Positions 1 through 6,855 of a stretch of 64,000 bases of DNA are shown here, one piece after another. Made by a program: the position numbers and the translations under genes. Source of the DNA: Bacteroides ilei (GTDB lineage Bacteria; Bacteroidota; Bacteroidia; Bacteroidales; Bacteroidaceae). Position 1 is the first letter of the stretch. Every line of letters begins with the position of its first letter. The stretch is from positions 124,001 through 188,000 of the forward strand of contig NZ_LT635801.1 of NCBI RefSeq assembly GCF_900128495.1. The letters run 5' to 3'. The notes below the pieces were generated by a model. That model searched no databases. It had not been told where the DNA came from and saw nothing but the letters and a program-made list of their open reading frames with translations.

Positions 1-42
1 GAACTTTTATGATGGCGTATTTTTCTATTGTTGTGAAATTAT

Positions 43-2691
43 TCATAATGTCTGGTTGTAGAAGAAGTCGTGATAGGTATCATTACCAATGTTAATTATA
101 TACATGTTTTCTCTTGCACGGGTTATCGCCGTATATATCGTTTGTGGCGACATTGGGCGAAATGTCGTATTATGCAAAATAAGATCACTCTCTAGAATAA
201 CTATAACTGAAGGAGATTCCCATCCCTTGAAACTTTGTATGGTAGATATTTTTAAACAACGTTTATCTGTCGTAAACAATTGCTTTCTTGTTCGTTCAAG
301 TGCCTCAAAATCTCTATTAAATTTCCAGTTGGCTATCTTTTCATCATTAACCTGATGTATTTGCTTTAACCGTTCAAGAACTTCGTTTGAAATAAATGTT
401 ATTTCTGTTTGTTCGTTAGTCTTTTGTCGATAAAGAATGTCAATATTGCGAAGCAATTTTGTTGACGAAGCAAGTATAACAAAGTCTTTTGCTTCGTTAT
501 TGTCATTGGAAATGATGTTGATAATATTAGTTACTATGGACTCAAAGGAATTATTTTGTCTTAAATCAATATAGGTTAAAATTTGGAAGTTGAATGTATT
601 TAACATGGCATTCTCCGCAGCCATATCATCGGTAGGTAAATTTGCCATAAATTGCGTTTGAAATGCTGTGGCAAGATTAGCAAGGCGTGGATTAGTAAAT
701 CTTCGGCTGGTTGTTAATTGCCGATTCCACTGTCCCCCAATAATGCCTAAGCGAATGTCTCCATTTGTATCTAAAGGTCGTTGATATACATTTTGTTTGG
801 GATCTCCAAACACTACTAGTTCACCATTAGACTCTAAGAGAAAATTCCGCATGACGATACGAAGCCATTCCGTAGTATAGTCTTGAACCTCATCAACGAA
901 AATAGCAGAATATTTCTTATGATTTGGGGAGTTATCAAAGAAAGTTTCGTCTTGATATGAGTCAAATTCAACATGTAACTTACATTCTGCAGCACGTATT
1001 CTAAAGAACTGATGATAAGGATATATGTCTATTTTTTCCCATGAGAAATCCTCCCGAATTTCGGATAACCTAAACTTCAGATAATTTGCTAATGTAATGT
1101 TATAGGTTAACACTAAGACATCACCTCCAGTACGTTTCATGGCATTTACCGCTCTAAAAGCAAGTACTTGAGTTTTTCCAGAACCAGCGACACCACTTAT
1201 TTTCTGTTGTGTTATACTACTTTCCGATAGTCGCTTCTGTGCACCAATAGGTTGCATATCAATGCGTCCTTCCTGATATGAATGCCAGGATGGAGATATT
1301 ATTCTAGCCAATTTCCTTCTTACTACATCGTCAAAAGTATTGTTGTTGTATAGGAAACCTATGGTAGTATACAAATTTTGTGATATTTCTCTATTATCAA
1401 TAATCTCCCTACCGAAGATAAAGGTAAAATTAAAGACGTTATTCTGATATTTAAAAAATTTTTTTATTTCGTCAATAGAGTTCTCTGAGAACACAACCGC
1501 CTTTTTGATAAGACTAAAATTCCGACTATCTTCAATGGTACTCATCAAAAGTTCTTCTATACCATCCTTAATGCTCAATTGACATACACTAATAAGGTCA
1601 ATGGGAGATTGATATAGTTTCCCATGTACATTTATTTCCTTTTTATCTTCTGATAATGTACACTCATTTAAGTCCTCCTCGAACACGTTCAGTAGAAGAA
1701 TCCCCTTATTAGGTCTAACGATAATAAAATCTACAGACACTTCGTTTACTACTGCATCAATATACATTATGTCATCCACAGACAGAATATTCTCAAGTCT
1801 CCATGCGACTCTTGCTTTTTGATATGATAGCACATGATTCTGTATCTGCAAACGTAAATCATATTCATTATATATTGCCTCGTGCCTCTCATTCACTAGA
1901 TCTAATTTGTTAAGATCAATTGTTGCACCATTGTACTCAAAACATCTTGTCATACAAGTATAGGGATGCGCTGTTCTTCTTGTGCGTGCATAACGTACAC
2001 TATTTATCTGGCTAAAATAATTTTGTTCTCCAAAAACAGAACAGAACTTCTCAATTCTATACGCAGCACCATTTTGTGGACCAATACATAAAACAAAGTG
2101 TTTTCCGTGTGCAGATGCCACCATCTTTGCAACTTCCCCCAAGTCAATAGAAGTCACATCCAAAATATTAGAAAAAACATGGATGATATTATTGTATCTA
2201 TATCCAATAGAACTAAGAGTCTCACCTTCTGCTAATCCGTTTGCTGGAAGAAAAAGGTTCTTTATATCTATTTCAACTGTGCCATTCGTAAGAGTTCGGA
2301 TATTATCGTTGGCGCGTTCAATTGCATTACTAGAAGGCTCAATAAGCGTTACTTTATGTAACCATTGAAGTAAATGATGCTGCTTTAACACTTCAATTAT
2401 GGTAGCTGAACCTATACCTTGACCACATCCCCAATCAACTATCTCAATACTCCCCTGAATATCGTCAAATGGAAAATTCATCATTGCGGCACGGCACTTG
2501 GTTACATGCATATCGCCATATGCAGACATATAACAATTTAGAGCCACATCACTTGCTAATAGATTTATGCCATGCTTTAACTCTGGATGTGTCCAAGGTT
2601 TTCCCTTGTATTCTTCGGGCAAAGCATTGTGACAATAATCAATAATGTCATCAATACTATTACATTTATTTATATCTTCTGCGTATGGCAT
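43..2691 (-). CDS. Methyltransferase-like / NERD-like / SF1 (UvrD-type) helicase fusion, 882 aa
   Basis: Three regions are readable. Residues about 80-250 resemble a SAM-dependent methyltransferase, with glycine-rich motif I VDWGCGQG at 85-92. Residues about 290-440 resemble a nuclease-related NERD domain (VDFIIVRPNKGILLLNVF, 320-337). Residues about 480-882 form a superfamily 1 helicase with Walker A GVAGSGKT (500-507), Walker B DEVQD (600-604), GDPKQNVY (629-636), STIQSFKGWE (817-826) and YTAITRARE (853-861). The NERD E-x-K catalytic pair appears replaced by N335-V-F337, so nuclease activity is doubtful, while the helicase motifs look intact. The gene starts 2 bp after the DUF1848 stop, with an AGGAAG ribosome site inside that gene, so the two are probably co-translated. 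A nucleic-acid surveillance or defence role is inference. Confidence 0.85.
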   Translation of the reverse strand: MPYAEDINKCNSIDDIIDYCHNALPEEYKGKPWTHPELKHGINLLASDVALNCYMSAYGDMHVTKCRAAMMNFPFDDIQGSIEIVDWGCGQGIGSATIIEVLKQHHLLQWLHKVTLIEPSSNAIERANDNIRTLTNGTVEIDIKNLFLPANGLAEGETLSSIGYRYNNIIHVFSNILDVTSIDLGEVAKMVASAHGKHFVLCIGPQNGAAYRIEKFCSVFGEQNYFSQINSVRYARTRRTAHPYTCMTRCFEYNGATIDLNKLDLVNERHEAIYNEYDLRLQIQNHVLSYQKARVAWRLENILSVDDIMYIDAVVNEVSVDFIIVRPNKGILLLNVFEEDLNECTLSEDKKEINVHGKLYQSPIDLISVCQLSIKDGIEELLMSTIEDSRNFSLIKKAVVFSENSIDEIKKFFKYQNNVFNFTFIFGREIIDNREISQNLYTTIGFLYNNNTFDDVVRRKLARIISPSWHSYQEGRIDMQPIGAQKRLSESSITQQKISGVAGSGKTQVLAFRAVNAMKRTGGDVLVLTYNITLANYLKFRLSEIREDFSWEKIDIYPYHQFFRIRAAECKLHVEFDSYQDETFFDNSPNHKKYSAIFVDEVQDYTTEWLRIVMRNFLLESNGELVVFGDPKQNVYQRPLDTNGDIRLGIIGGQWNRQLTTSRRFTNPRLANLATAFQTQFMANLPTDDMAAENAMLNTFNFQILTYIDLRQNNSFESIVTNIINIISNDNNEAKDFVILASSTKLLRNIDILYRQKTNEQTEITFISNEVLERLKQIHQVNDEKIANWKFNRDFEALERTRKQLFTTDKRCLKISTIQSFKGWESPSVIVILESDLILHNTTFRPMSPQTIYTAITRARENMYIINIGNDTYHDFFYNQTL

Positions 2692-2693
2692 AA

Positions 2694-3758
2694 TTATCTT
2701 CCTGTTATTGTTTCTGCAAATCTATTCTTTAGATGCTGTTCCCAATTTTGCAATGCCAATTGTTTGGTGGTGTTGGCATAACAGTATTCACAAAGATGCG
2801 GACAAGTGTTGTATTCACCAATGTCTTTAGAGGCCATGCACTCACAAAATGGTCGCTGTCCTTGGTCTTTCTTGTGTTTACTGATGAAGTAATGGTTATG
2901 AGGCAGGAGTATCGCTCCATTAGGTAACTCTGGATTGCCAAAGAACATTGGTTCTGGAACGTTCTCTATCTTTACATTCATGAATTTCATCAGATCCTTG
3001 TCATTCCATGCCAAACGAGTAATCAGGTCTCCGTCTATGCAGCGATTGTGTTGAATGCCATATTTTGAAATATCTATTTTTTCACCACAAGTTGCTAGTT
3101 GGAAGTTCCAGCCACGCTCACGATTCATAATAGACAGTTTGTCGGCAAACTCTTCCATTTGCTCTATATTCCACTCATTGTATGATATGCCACTTACTTC
3201 AAGATTATGTTTCACTTTCTTGTACATGGTAATATCTGCATAGCTGAATACCAATTTCTCTGTGTAATCTTTTAGTTGATCACCAATATTTTGAACTTTC
3301 CATAGCAAGTCATCTACAGATATGTCATTTGTTAGCATCATGGGGTCAAACCGCCAAATAACAGCACCTTTACCAAGTTGCTCAACAAGTAACTTGAATG
3401 TTTCTATGCGTTTAGCAAGAGAAGGTACTTTCTCTAACTTCTCTTGTTCATAATCATTCAGGGTATATTGAACATAGCACTTAATGTTACGCTCTTTGAG
3501 GATATGCAGATATGGCAACAATGGTTGTGGGTTCTTTGACCAAAATACAATGAAGCGAGTATTCTCATACGAGACATAAGACTTTACGCCGTTGAACGGA
3601 TTTGTCCAGACAGAATACCCCTTCTGTAAACGATGGAAAAACCAATCAGCATAGAATGCCGGAATGTCGGTACTCCTACTTGCAGAAATAATGAGGGGAG
3701 CTTGTGCTTTTACAGGTAGTCCATTAATAATGATGTCTGTACGTTGCCATGTTGCCAT
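2694..3758 (-). CDS. DUF1848 family protein with C-terminal cysteine cluster
   Basis: This 354-residue protein matches the DUF1848 family. The N-terminal part has the family signature around IISASRSTDIPAFYADWF and later FVFWSKNPQPLL. The C-terminus carries a cysteine cluster (C-x-C, then C-x3-C-x2-C at about residues 305-330) like the Fe-S binding cysteines of radical SAM enzymes; DUF1848 is described as having such a cluster. The function is unknown and a radical-SAM-like or photolyase-like chemistry is only a suggestion. It lies 2 bp upstream of the methyltransferase-helicase gene and 82 bp downstream of the GIY-YIG gene, in the same direction. A perfect 18-bp palindrome sits about 60 bp upstream of its start. 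Confidence 0.85.
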   Translation of the reverse strand: MATWQRTDIIINGLPVKAQAPLIISASRSTDIPAFYADWFFHRLQKGYSVWTNPFNGVKSYVSYENTRFIVFWSKNPQPLLPYLHILKERNIKCYVQYTLNDYEQEKLEKVPSLAKRIETFKLLVEQLGKGAVIWRFDPMMLTNDISVDDLLWKVQNIGDQLKDYTEKLVFSYADITMYKKVKHNLEVSGISYNEWNIEQMEEFADKLSIMNRERGWNFQLATCGEKIDISKYGIQHNRCIDGDLITRLAWNDKDLMKFMNVKIENVPEPMFFGNPELPNGAILLPHNHYFISKHKKDQGQRPFCECMASKDIGEYNTCPHLCEYCYANTTKQLALQNWEQHLKNRFAETITGR

Positions 3759-3820
3759 AATAAATTAGAAGCTTTTGAATGTTTCTTTTATCTTTTTTAT
3801 TTTCTTCTCTTCTGCCATTG

Positions 3821-3838
3821 GCATACTCTAGAGTATGC
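3821..3838. promoter_or_regulatory. Perfect 18-bp palindrome upstream of the DUF1848 gene
   Basis: The sequence GCATACTCTAGAGTATGC is a perfect palindrome with no spacer. It lies just after the GIY-YIG stop codon and 63 bp before the DUF1848 start on the minus strand. Without a loop or U-tract it is a poor terminator, and it has the symmetry expected of a homodimer operator. Assignment to any regulator, such as the island's XRE protein, is inference. Confidence 0.45.
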
Positions 3839-3840
3839 TT

Positions 3841-4470
3841 TCACTCTTCAAATGGATATGTTTCGTCATAGACTTCACTTAGAAGACGATCGTTGAAAAG
3901 CCAGTGTGGCGTCGGCTGTATATGTTTGACTTTGTAGCCTTTTAGCTTAGCAGAAAGTGCACTGATAGAAGTTTCTTCTCCTTGATAACACACTTTGCGC
4001 TCTGAAAGAATAGTGACAGAAATTGATGGGTCATCTTTCCAGATGAGAACATCGCCTTTCTGCAATCCCATCTCATAGAAATTGAGCGGTGGACGTTTTG
4101 CATGTGCTTTTGTGCTGGCAGCTTTGTCCTCATCTGTGAGGTCGTTCTGTATCTCGTCTGTCACTTCTTCCGTCACATCTTCATGGTGGAAAAGTTCGAG
4201 TATGGCTTGCGCCTGTTCCACGTTGATACGGAAGAACTCACGGTTCTGATTGATACGCTGAGGGTCAAAGGCTTTATGAAGGGCTTTTTCAATTTTGAGA
4301 CAGTCACTTTTCTTAACCTTGCACGCAAATTTACACTCAAACGGTACGGGAACTCCTGTTGTATATAATTCCTTCATACGTTTGTCGATGTCTTCCTGTG
4401 TGGTCATACCTATTTTTACAAGTCCTGGCATCACAGGGTTTGTCAGAAGATAAACTATTCCGTATTCCAT
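3841..4470 (-). CDS. GIY-YIG (T5orf172-type) nuclease-family protein with DUF4357 domain
   Basis: This 209-residue protein has an N-terminal GIY-YIG superfamily domain of the T5orf172/MUG113 kind: GIVYLL at 4-9, VKIGMT at 18-23, R31, the EKALHKAF helix at 61-68 and NREFF near 76-80. After an acidic linker rich in E, D and T (about 97-120), residues about 133-200 match DUF4357 (GLQKGDVLIW, DPSISVTI, YQGEETSISALSAKL). DUF4357 commonly accompanies GIY-YIG and restriction-related proteins. T5orf172-type domains occur in phage and mobile-element proteins, and nuclease action on DNA is expected but not shown. It sits between the AlbA_2 gene and the DUF1848 gene in the same direction. Confidence 0.82.
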   Translation of the reverse strand: MEYGIVYLLTNPVMPGLVKIGMTTQEDIDKRMKELYTTGVPVPFECKFACKVKKSDCLKIEKALHKAFDPQRINQNREFFRINVEQAQAILELFHHEDVTEEVTDEIQNDLTDEDKAASTKAHAKRPPLNFYEMGLQKGDVLIWKDDPSISVTILSERKVCYQGEETSISALSAKLKGYKVKHIQPTPHWLFNDRLLSEVYDETYPFEE

Positions 4471-4584
4471 ATCGTTTTTTAGAAATTAGAGATTATTGTA
4501 CGGTTTGTTGTTTGTAATGAAATCAAGAACTTTTTCAAATTTGTACATCAGTGTTACCGTTCTTGTTGGTGAATATATGTGAAC

Positions 4585-6165
4585 TCATTTTTTACTTCTC
4601 CTATATTTTTGATTGCTTGCATTGGGATGCTCGGGATTGGTCATTTCGAGATAGCCAGCCTCGACAAGAGCCATGATGTATGTTTGGATATTCTTGCTAT
4701 GATATGTCACACCAGCCCTTTCAAGAATTTCTTTGCTGCTACGTGGCACACTGCAGAAGTTTACTATATCCCTCTGTTTATTTGTTATTTTAGGACGTTT
4801 AGTGTCAGAGTCAGCATTGAAAGTGTCAGAGTATCTATATTTAGTGTCAGAGTCAGCATTGAAAGTGTCAGAGTTGATGCCTAAGTCGGTGTCAGAGTGT
4901 CCAAGTTTAGTATCTAAGTTACCATTGACTTGGCTACCCTCCGGTCTATTTATAGTAATTACAAACTCGTTAGTTCTGTCATTGTTGGTGAATGAAACTT
5001 TCATATCCTCAGATAAGGCACGAAGCATACCACTACCTGCTCCTGTGTAGGGGAGCAAATGGATGGCATTTGTGAAGAGGAACATATTGCGTGGCATGGA
5101 TGTACCTACAACAATATCATCCACGCTAAGCCCATTAGGGAGAATTCCGGGGCTGTGTATCTCCACCCTGTCATCAAAGATGAATATACGGATAGGAGCA
5201 GTCGCATTCAGCGAGCGATGTACCAAAGCATTTACGGTGAACTCAACAAGGCTGATGTATGAAATCTCCAATACTCCTTGCGAGTTAAACTCTTTTCCAA
5301 CTTGTATATGGCGCAAGTTCCGGGTGAAGAAATCCATAATAGTTTCAAACTGATGAAGCAGATTTCCTTCAATGTCGGCATCATTCACCTTATCGCGAAA
5401 TTGTGTACCTCCAAGATTGTTGCCCACAAAACAAATGCACTTTGCTGTCATTGCAGGAAGCCAACGCTGAGTGTACTTGCCAAACAGCAACATTGCAGCC
5501 ACTGTGATTTTTCCATCGGGTCGGATGAAACGTAGGTTACGCAGCAGCTTCTCCCCATCGTGCCCACTAGCGATAGCAGAACAGACTGCATCTAAAGAGG
5601 TCTCGCGGAATGCATCACCCACCAAACCTTTTCTCACCAATACTTTTTCAAACTTGTTGCTTAAAAAGGTTTTGATGGTATTCTCGTCCAAGTCCTTAAT
5701 CGTAGCATCCCGAACCCCAGCTTCATCAGGCGAGAAACTACCGCAGTCGGTCATCATCTCGGCAAGTTCGACATTATCGAACACCTTGCGCTTGTCGGCA
5801 CCGTTCTTCACCCACACAATACCCCGATTGTCGTGGTAAGGCTTATTCACCCCTTCTTTAATATGAGCCACAACAAGGCTTCCGCCATCCACGGAAATAG
5901 TTTCTACATCAACAAGGATGGCAGGAACAACATTTTCTGATGCGATGTTGCTAAGTGTGTTCGTGGTTTCCTGTACTTCCAGATATGACAAAGGATTGAG
6001 ACTGCCGGTTTTGTCCTTCACACCAACGACCAATGTTCCACCACGTGCATTGCTGAATGCCACCAATTCGCAGCCGATGTCGTAGCTGTCAAGGAGCCGT
6101 TCTTTGAACTGCATCTTACTGACTTCGCCAGACTTTATCTGTTGGATAATATCTATTTCATTCAT
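4585..6165 (-). CDS. AlbA_2 (Schlafen-type) domain protein with RecG-C-like ATPase fold and winged helix
   Basis: This 526-residue protein has an N-terminal AlbA_2 domain (about 14-135; FSNARGGTLVVGVKD is typical). A middle region (about 300-400; EFTVNALVHRSL, DDRVEIHSPG) resembles the HATPase_c_4 domain often mislabelled 'RecG-like helicase C-terminal'. A likely winged helix lies at about 460-526. The linker holds short repeats with the sequence SDT encoded by near-perfect DNA repeats. AlbA_2 proteins are usually transcription regulators or defence-associated nucleic-acid-binding proteins; the exact role here is unknown. The start codon overlaps the stop of the upstream XRE gene by 4 bp (ATGA), so the two are translationally coupled. 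It is not a true RecG because the helicase core is absent. Confidence 0.85.
   Translation of the reverse strand: MNEIDIIQQIKSGEVSKMQFKERLLDSYDIGCELVAFSNARGGTLVVGVKDKTGSLNPLSYLEVQETTNTLSNIASENVVPAILVDVETISVDGGSLVVAHIKEGVNKPYHDNRGIVWVKNGADKRKVFDNVELAEMMTDCGSFSPDEAGVRDATIKDLDENTIKTFLSNKFEKVLVRKGLVGDAFRETSLDAVCSAIASGHDGEKLLRNLRFIRPDGKITVAAMLLFGKYTQRWLPAMTAKCICFVGNNLGGTQFRDKVNDADIEGNLLHQFETIMDFFTRNLRHIQVGKEFNSQGVLEISYISLVEFTVNALVHRSLNATAPIRIFIFDDRVEIHSPGILPNGLSVDDIVVGTSMPRNMFLFTNAIHLLPYTGAGSGMLRALSEDMKVSFTNNDRTNEFVITINRPEGSQVNGNLDTKLGHSDTDLGINSDTFNADSDTKYRYSDTFNADSDTKRPKITNKQRDIVNFCSVPRSSKEILERAGVTYHSKNIQTYIMALVEAGYLEMTNPEHPNASNQKYRRSKK
4800..4874. repeat. In-gene tandem repeat (33-bp identical units, 42-bp period)
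   Basis: Two identical 33-bp copies (4800-4832 and 4842-4874) lie inside the AlbA_2 gene, and degenerate copies of the GTGTCAGAGT core follow to about 4890. On the coding strand they give repeated SDT, SDTFNADSDTK-like segments in the linker between the ATPase-like region and the C-terminal winged helix. The period is a multiple of three, so gain or loss of a unit would change linker length without a frameshift. Confidence 0.85.
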
Positions 6166-6377
6166 TTTTTCAAATGTTTTTGGTTGAGCAGTCTACCTGC
6201 ATCAATATTCAAAGCTTCTGCTATTCGCAGGAGGTTTCTTGCGTCAGGCTGCATGGTATTTGTCACCCATTTGGAGACAGTAGCCCTGTCTTTTCCTAAT
6301 TGCTCTGCCAGCCACTTGCTACTTTTTTGCTCTTCGGCAAGCACAATCTTCAGCCTGTTAATCATTTCTTTTTCCAT
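6162..6377 (-). CDS. XRE-family helix-turn-helix regulator
   Basis: This 71-residue protein is little more than one HTH_3/Cro-CI DNA-binding domain. The helix-turn-helix is at about residues 18-45 (SKWLAEQLGKDRATVSKW), followed by the conserved segment RNLLRIAEALNID. It is the first gene of the co-directional island module and overlaps the AlbA_2 gene by 4 bp. A small XRE protein at the head of an accessory operon usually represses its own promoter, and that is the inferred role here. A near-consensus -7 element (TACCTTTA on the minus strand, 6398-6405) lies just upstream of its start. Confidence 0.88.
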   Translation of the reverse strand: MEKEMINRLKIVLAEEQKSSKWLAEQLGKDRATVSKWVTNTMQPDARNLLRIAEALNIDAGRLLNQKHLKK

Positions 6378-6397
6378 AAAAGATATTCCTTTCGGTG

Positions 6398-6405
6398 TAA
6401 AGGTA
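6398..6405 (-). promoter_or_regulatory. Weak -7 promoter element for the island module
   Basis: On the minus strand this reads TACCTTTA, one base off the Bacteroides -7 consensus TAnnTTTG. It lies about 20 bp upstream of the XRE start codon. No clear -33 element was seen. Confidence 0.3.
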
Positions 6406-6621
6406 CAAATAAACCCAGAGAATCAAGATGAAATATATCAAAAAAGAGCATTTATACAACAAATAATTGGTTATAACGTCAACAAGTAATCTACATTTAC
6501 TAATAACCTTATTTTGTCGCAAAACACAAATTACTTACGACAGCAATATGGCTTATAAAAAGCAAAAAGGGTACTTAGCATAACTCCGGATGGGAAACTG
6601 GCTGTTTCATACACTTGTTTC

Positions 6622-6643
6622 TGCGTAAACAATGCGTAAACAA
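6622..6643. repeat. Tandem direct repeat of TGCGTAAACAA
   Basis: Two perfect copies of the 11-mer TGCGTAAACAA lie head to tail (6622-6632 and 6633-6643), about 115 bp from the tRNA fragment. Short direct repeats near attachment sites often bind tyrosine integrases or excisionases; that function is inferred from position only. Confidence 0.5.
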
Positions 6644-6720
6644 ACGGTTTCAGTTATGGGTATTTAATGAGTTTTATAAGAAATAGTAAATTCATAACTG
6701 CTTGATATTCAATTAATATT

Positions 6721-6754
6721 GATAAAATGAACTATCGTAGAATATCATTTTATC
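6721..6754. repeat. Inverted repeat abutting the tRNA fragment
   Basis: GATAAAATGA (6721-6730) and TCATTTTATC (6745-6754) are perfect 10-bp inverted copies separated by 14 bp. The right copy ends 2 bp before the tRNA-identical segment. It may be a recombinase or excisionase binding site, or a simple hairpin. Confidence 0.5.
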
Positions 6755-6756
6755 GT

Positions 6757-6801
6757 TCTCATAATCTGGAGGTCCCAGGTTCAAGCCCTGGCTGGTCCAC
6801 A
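6757..6801 (+). other. 3' fragment of a CAT-anticodon tRNA gene (putative att site)
   Basis: The segment contains an intact anticodon loop CTCATAA (anticodon CAT at 6760-6762), the 3' anticodon strand TCTGG, a variable region, a perfect T arm (CCAGG-loop-CCTGG, 6775-6791) and an acceptor 3' strand CTGGTCC followed by ACA. The bases before it cannot pair with TCTGG, and no D arm or 5' acceptor strand exists, so this is not a functional tRNA gene. It matches the 3' portion of an elongator tRNA-Met or tRNA-Ile(CAT) gene, as left at one end of an element integrated into that tRNA. Confidence 0.75.
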
Positions 6802-6806
6802 AAAAA

Positions 6807-6838
6807 AAGGTTGTAGCCAAATGGTTACAACCTTTTTT
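6807..6838. terminator. Bidirectional intrinsic terminator
   Basis: AGGTTGTA and TACAACCT form the stem (extended by CC/GG pairs), with an A-run before and a T-run after, so it can stop transcription in both directions. It follows the tRNA fragment on the plus strand and the lipoprotein gene on the minus strand. Confidence 0.8.
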
Positions 6839-6855
6839 CATATAGAGCCTTCCGG

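Larger units (their letters stand above)
6378..6756. other. AT-rich non-coding island end
   Basis: No convincing gene is present here. The stretch holds a weak minus-strand -7 element (6398-6405) for the XRE gene, a tandem 11-mer (6622-6643), and a perfect 10-bp inverted repeat (6721-6754) abutting the tRNA fragment. This arrangement fits the arm- and core-type binding region at the end of an integrated element. Confidence 0.5.
1..6801. mobile_element. Right-hand part of a tRNA-integrated genomic island
   Basis: The stretch is AT-richer than the DNA to its right and holds five co-directional minus-strand genes whose predicted domains (XRE regulator, AlbA_2 ATPase-like, GIY-YIG, DUF1848, methyltransferase-helicase) are typical of accessory DNA. 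It ends at a 45-nt 3' tRNA fragment (6757-6801) with no 5' half, preceded by an inverted repeat and a tandem 11-mer. Integrative elements that use tRNA genes leave an intact tRNA at one end and a 3' fragment at the other. The plus orientation of the fragment predicts that the intact tRNA and integrase lie left of base 1. No integrase is in the window, so the element's class and left end are unknown. Confidence 0.65.

Noticed and set aside
3821-3838. Terminator of the GIY-YIG gene
   Set aside because: The palindrome has no loop and no U-tract on the minus strand.
4800-4890. CRISPR array
   Set aside because: The repeats are in frame within a coding gene, spacers are not unique, and no cas genes are present.
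4585-6165. ATP-dependent DNA helicase RecG
   Set aside because: Only the AlbA_2 and HATPase_c_4-like regions are present; Walker A/DExH helicase motifs of RecG are absent.
6757-6801. Functional tRNA gene
   Set aside because: Only the 3' part is present; the anticodon stem, D arm and acceptor 5' strand are missing.
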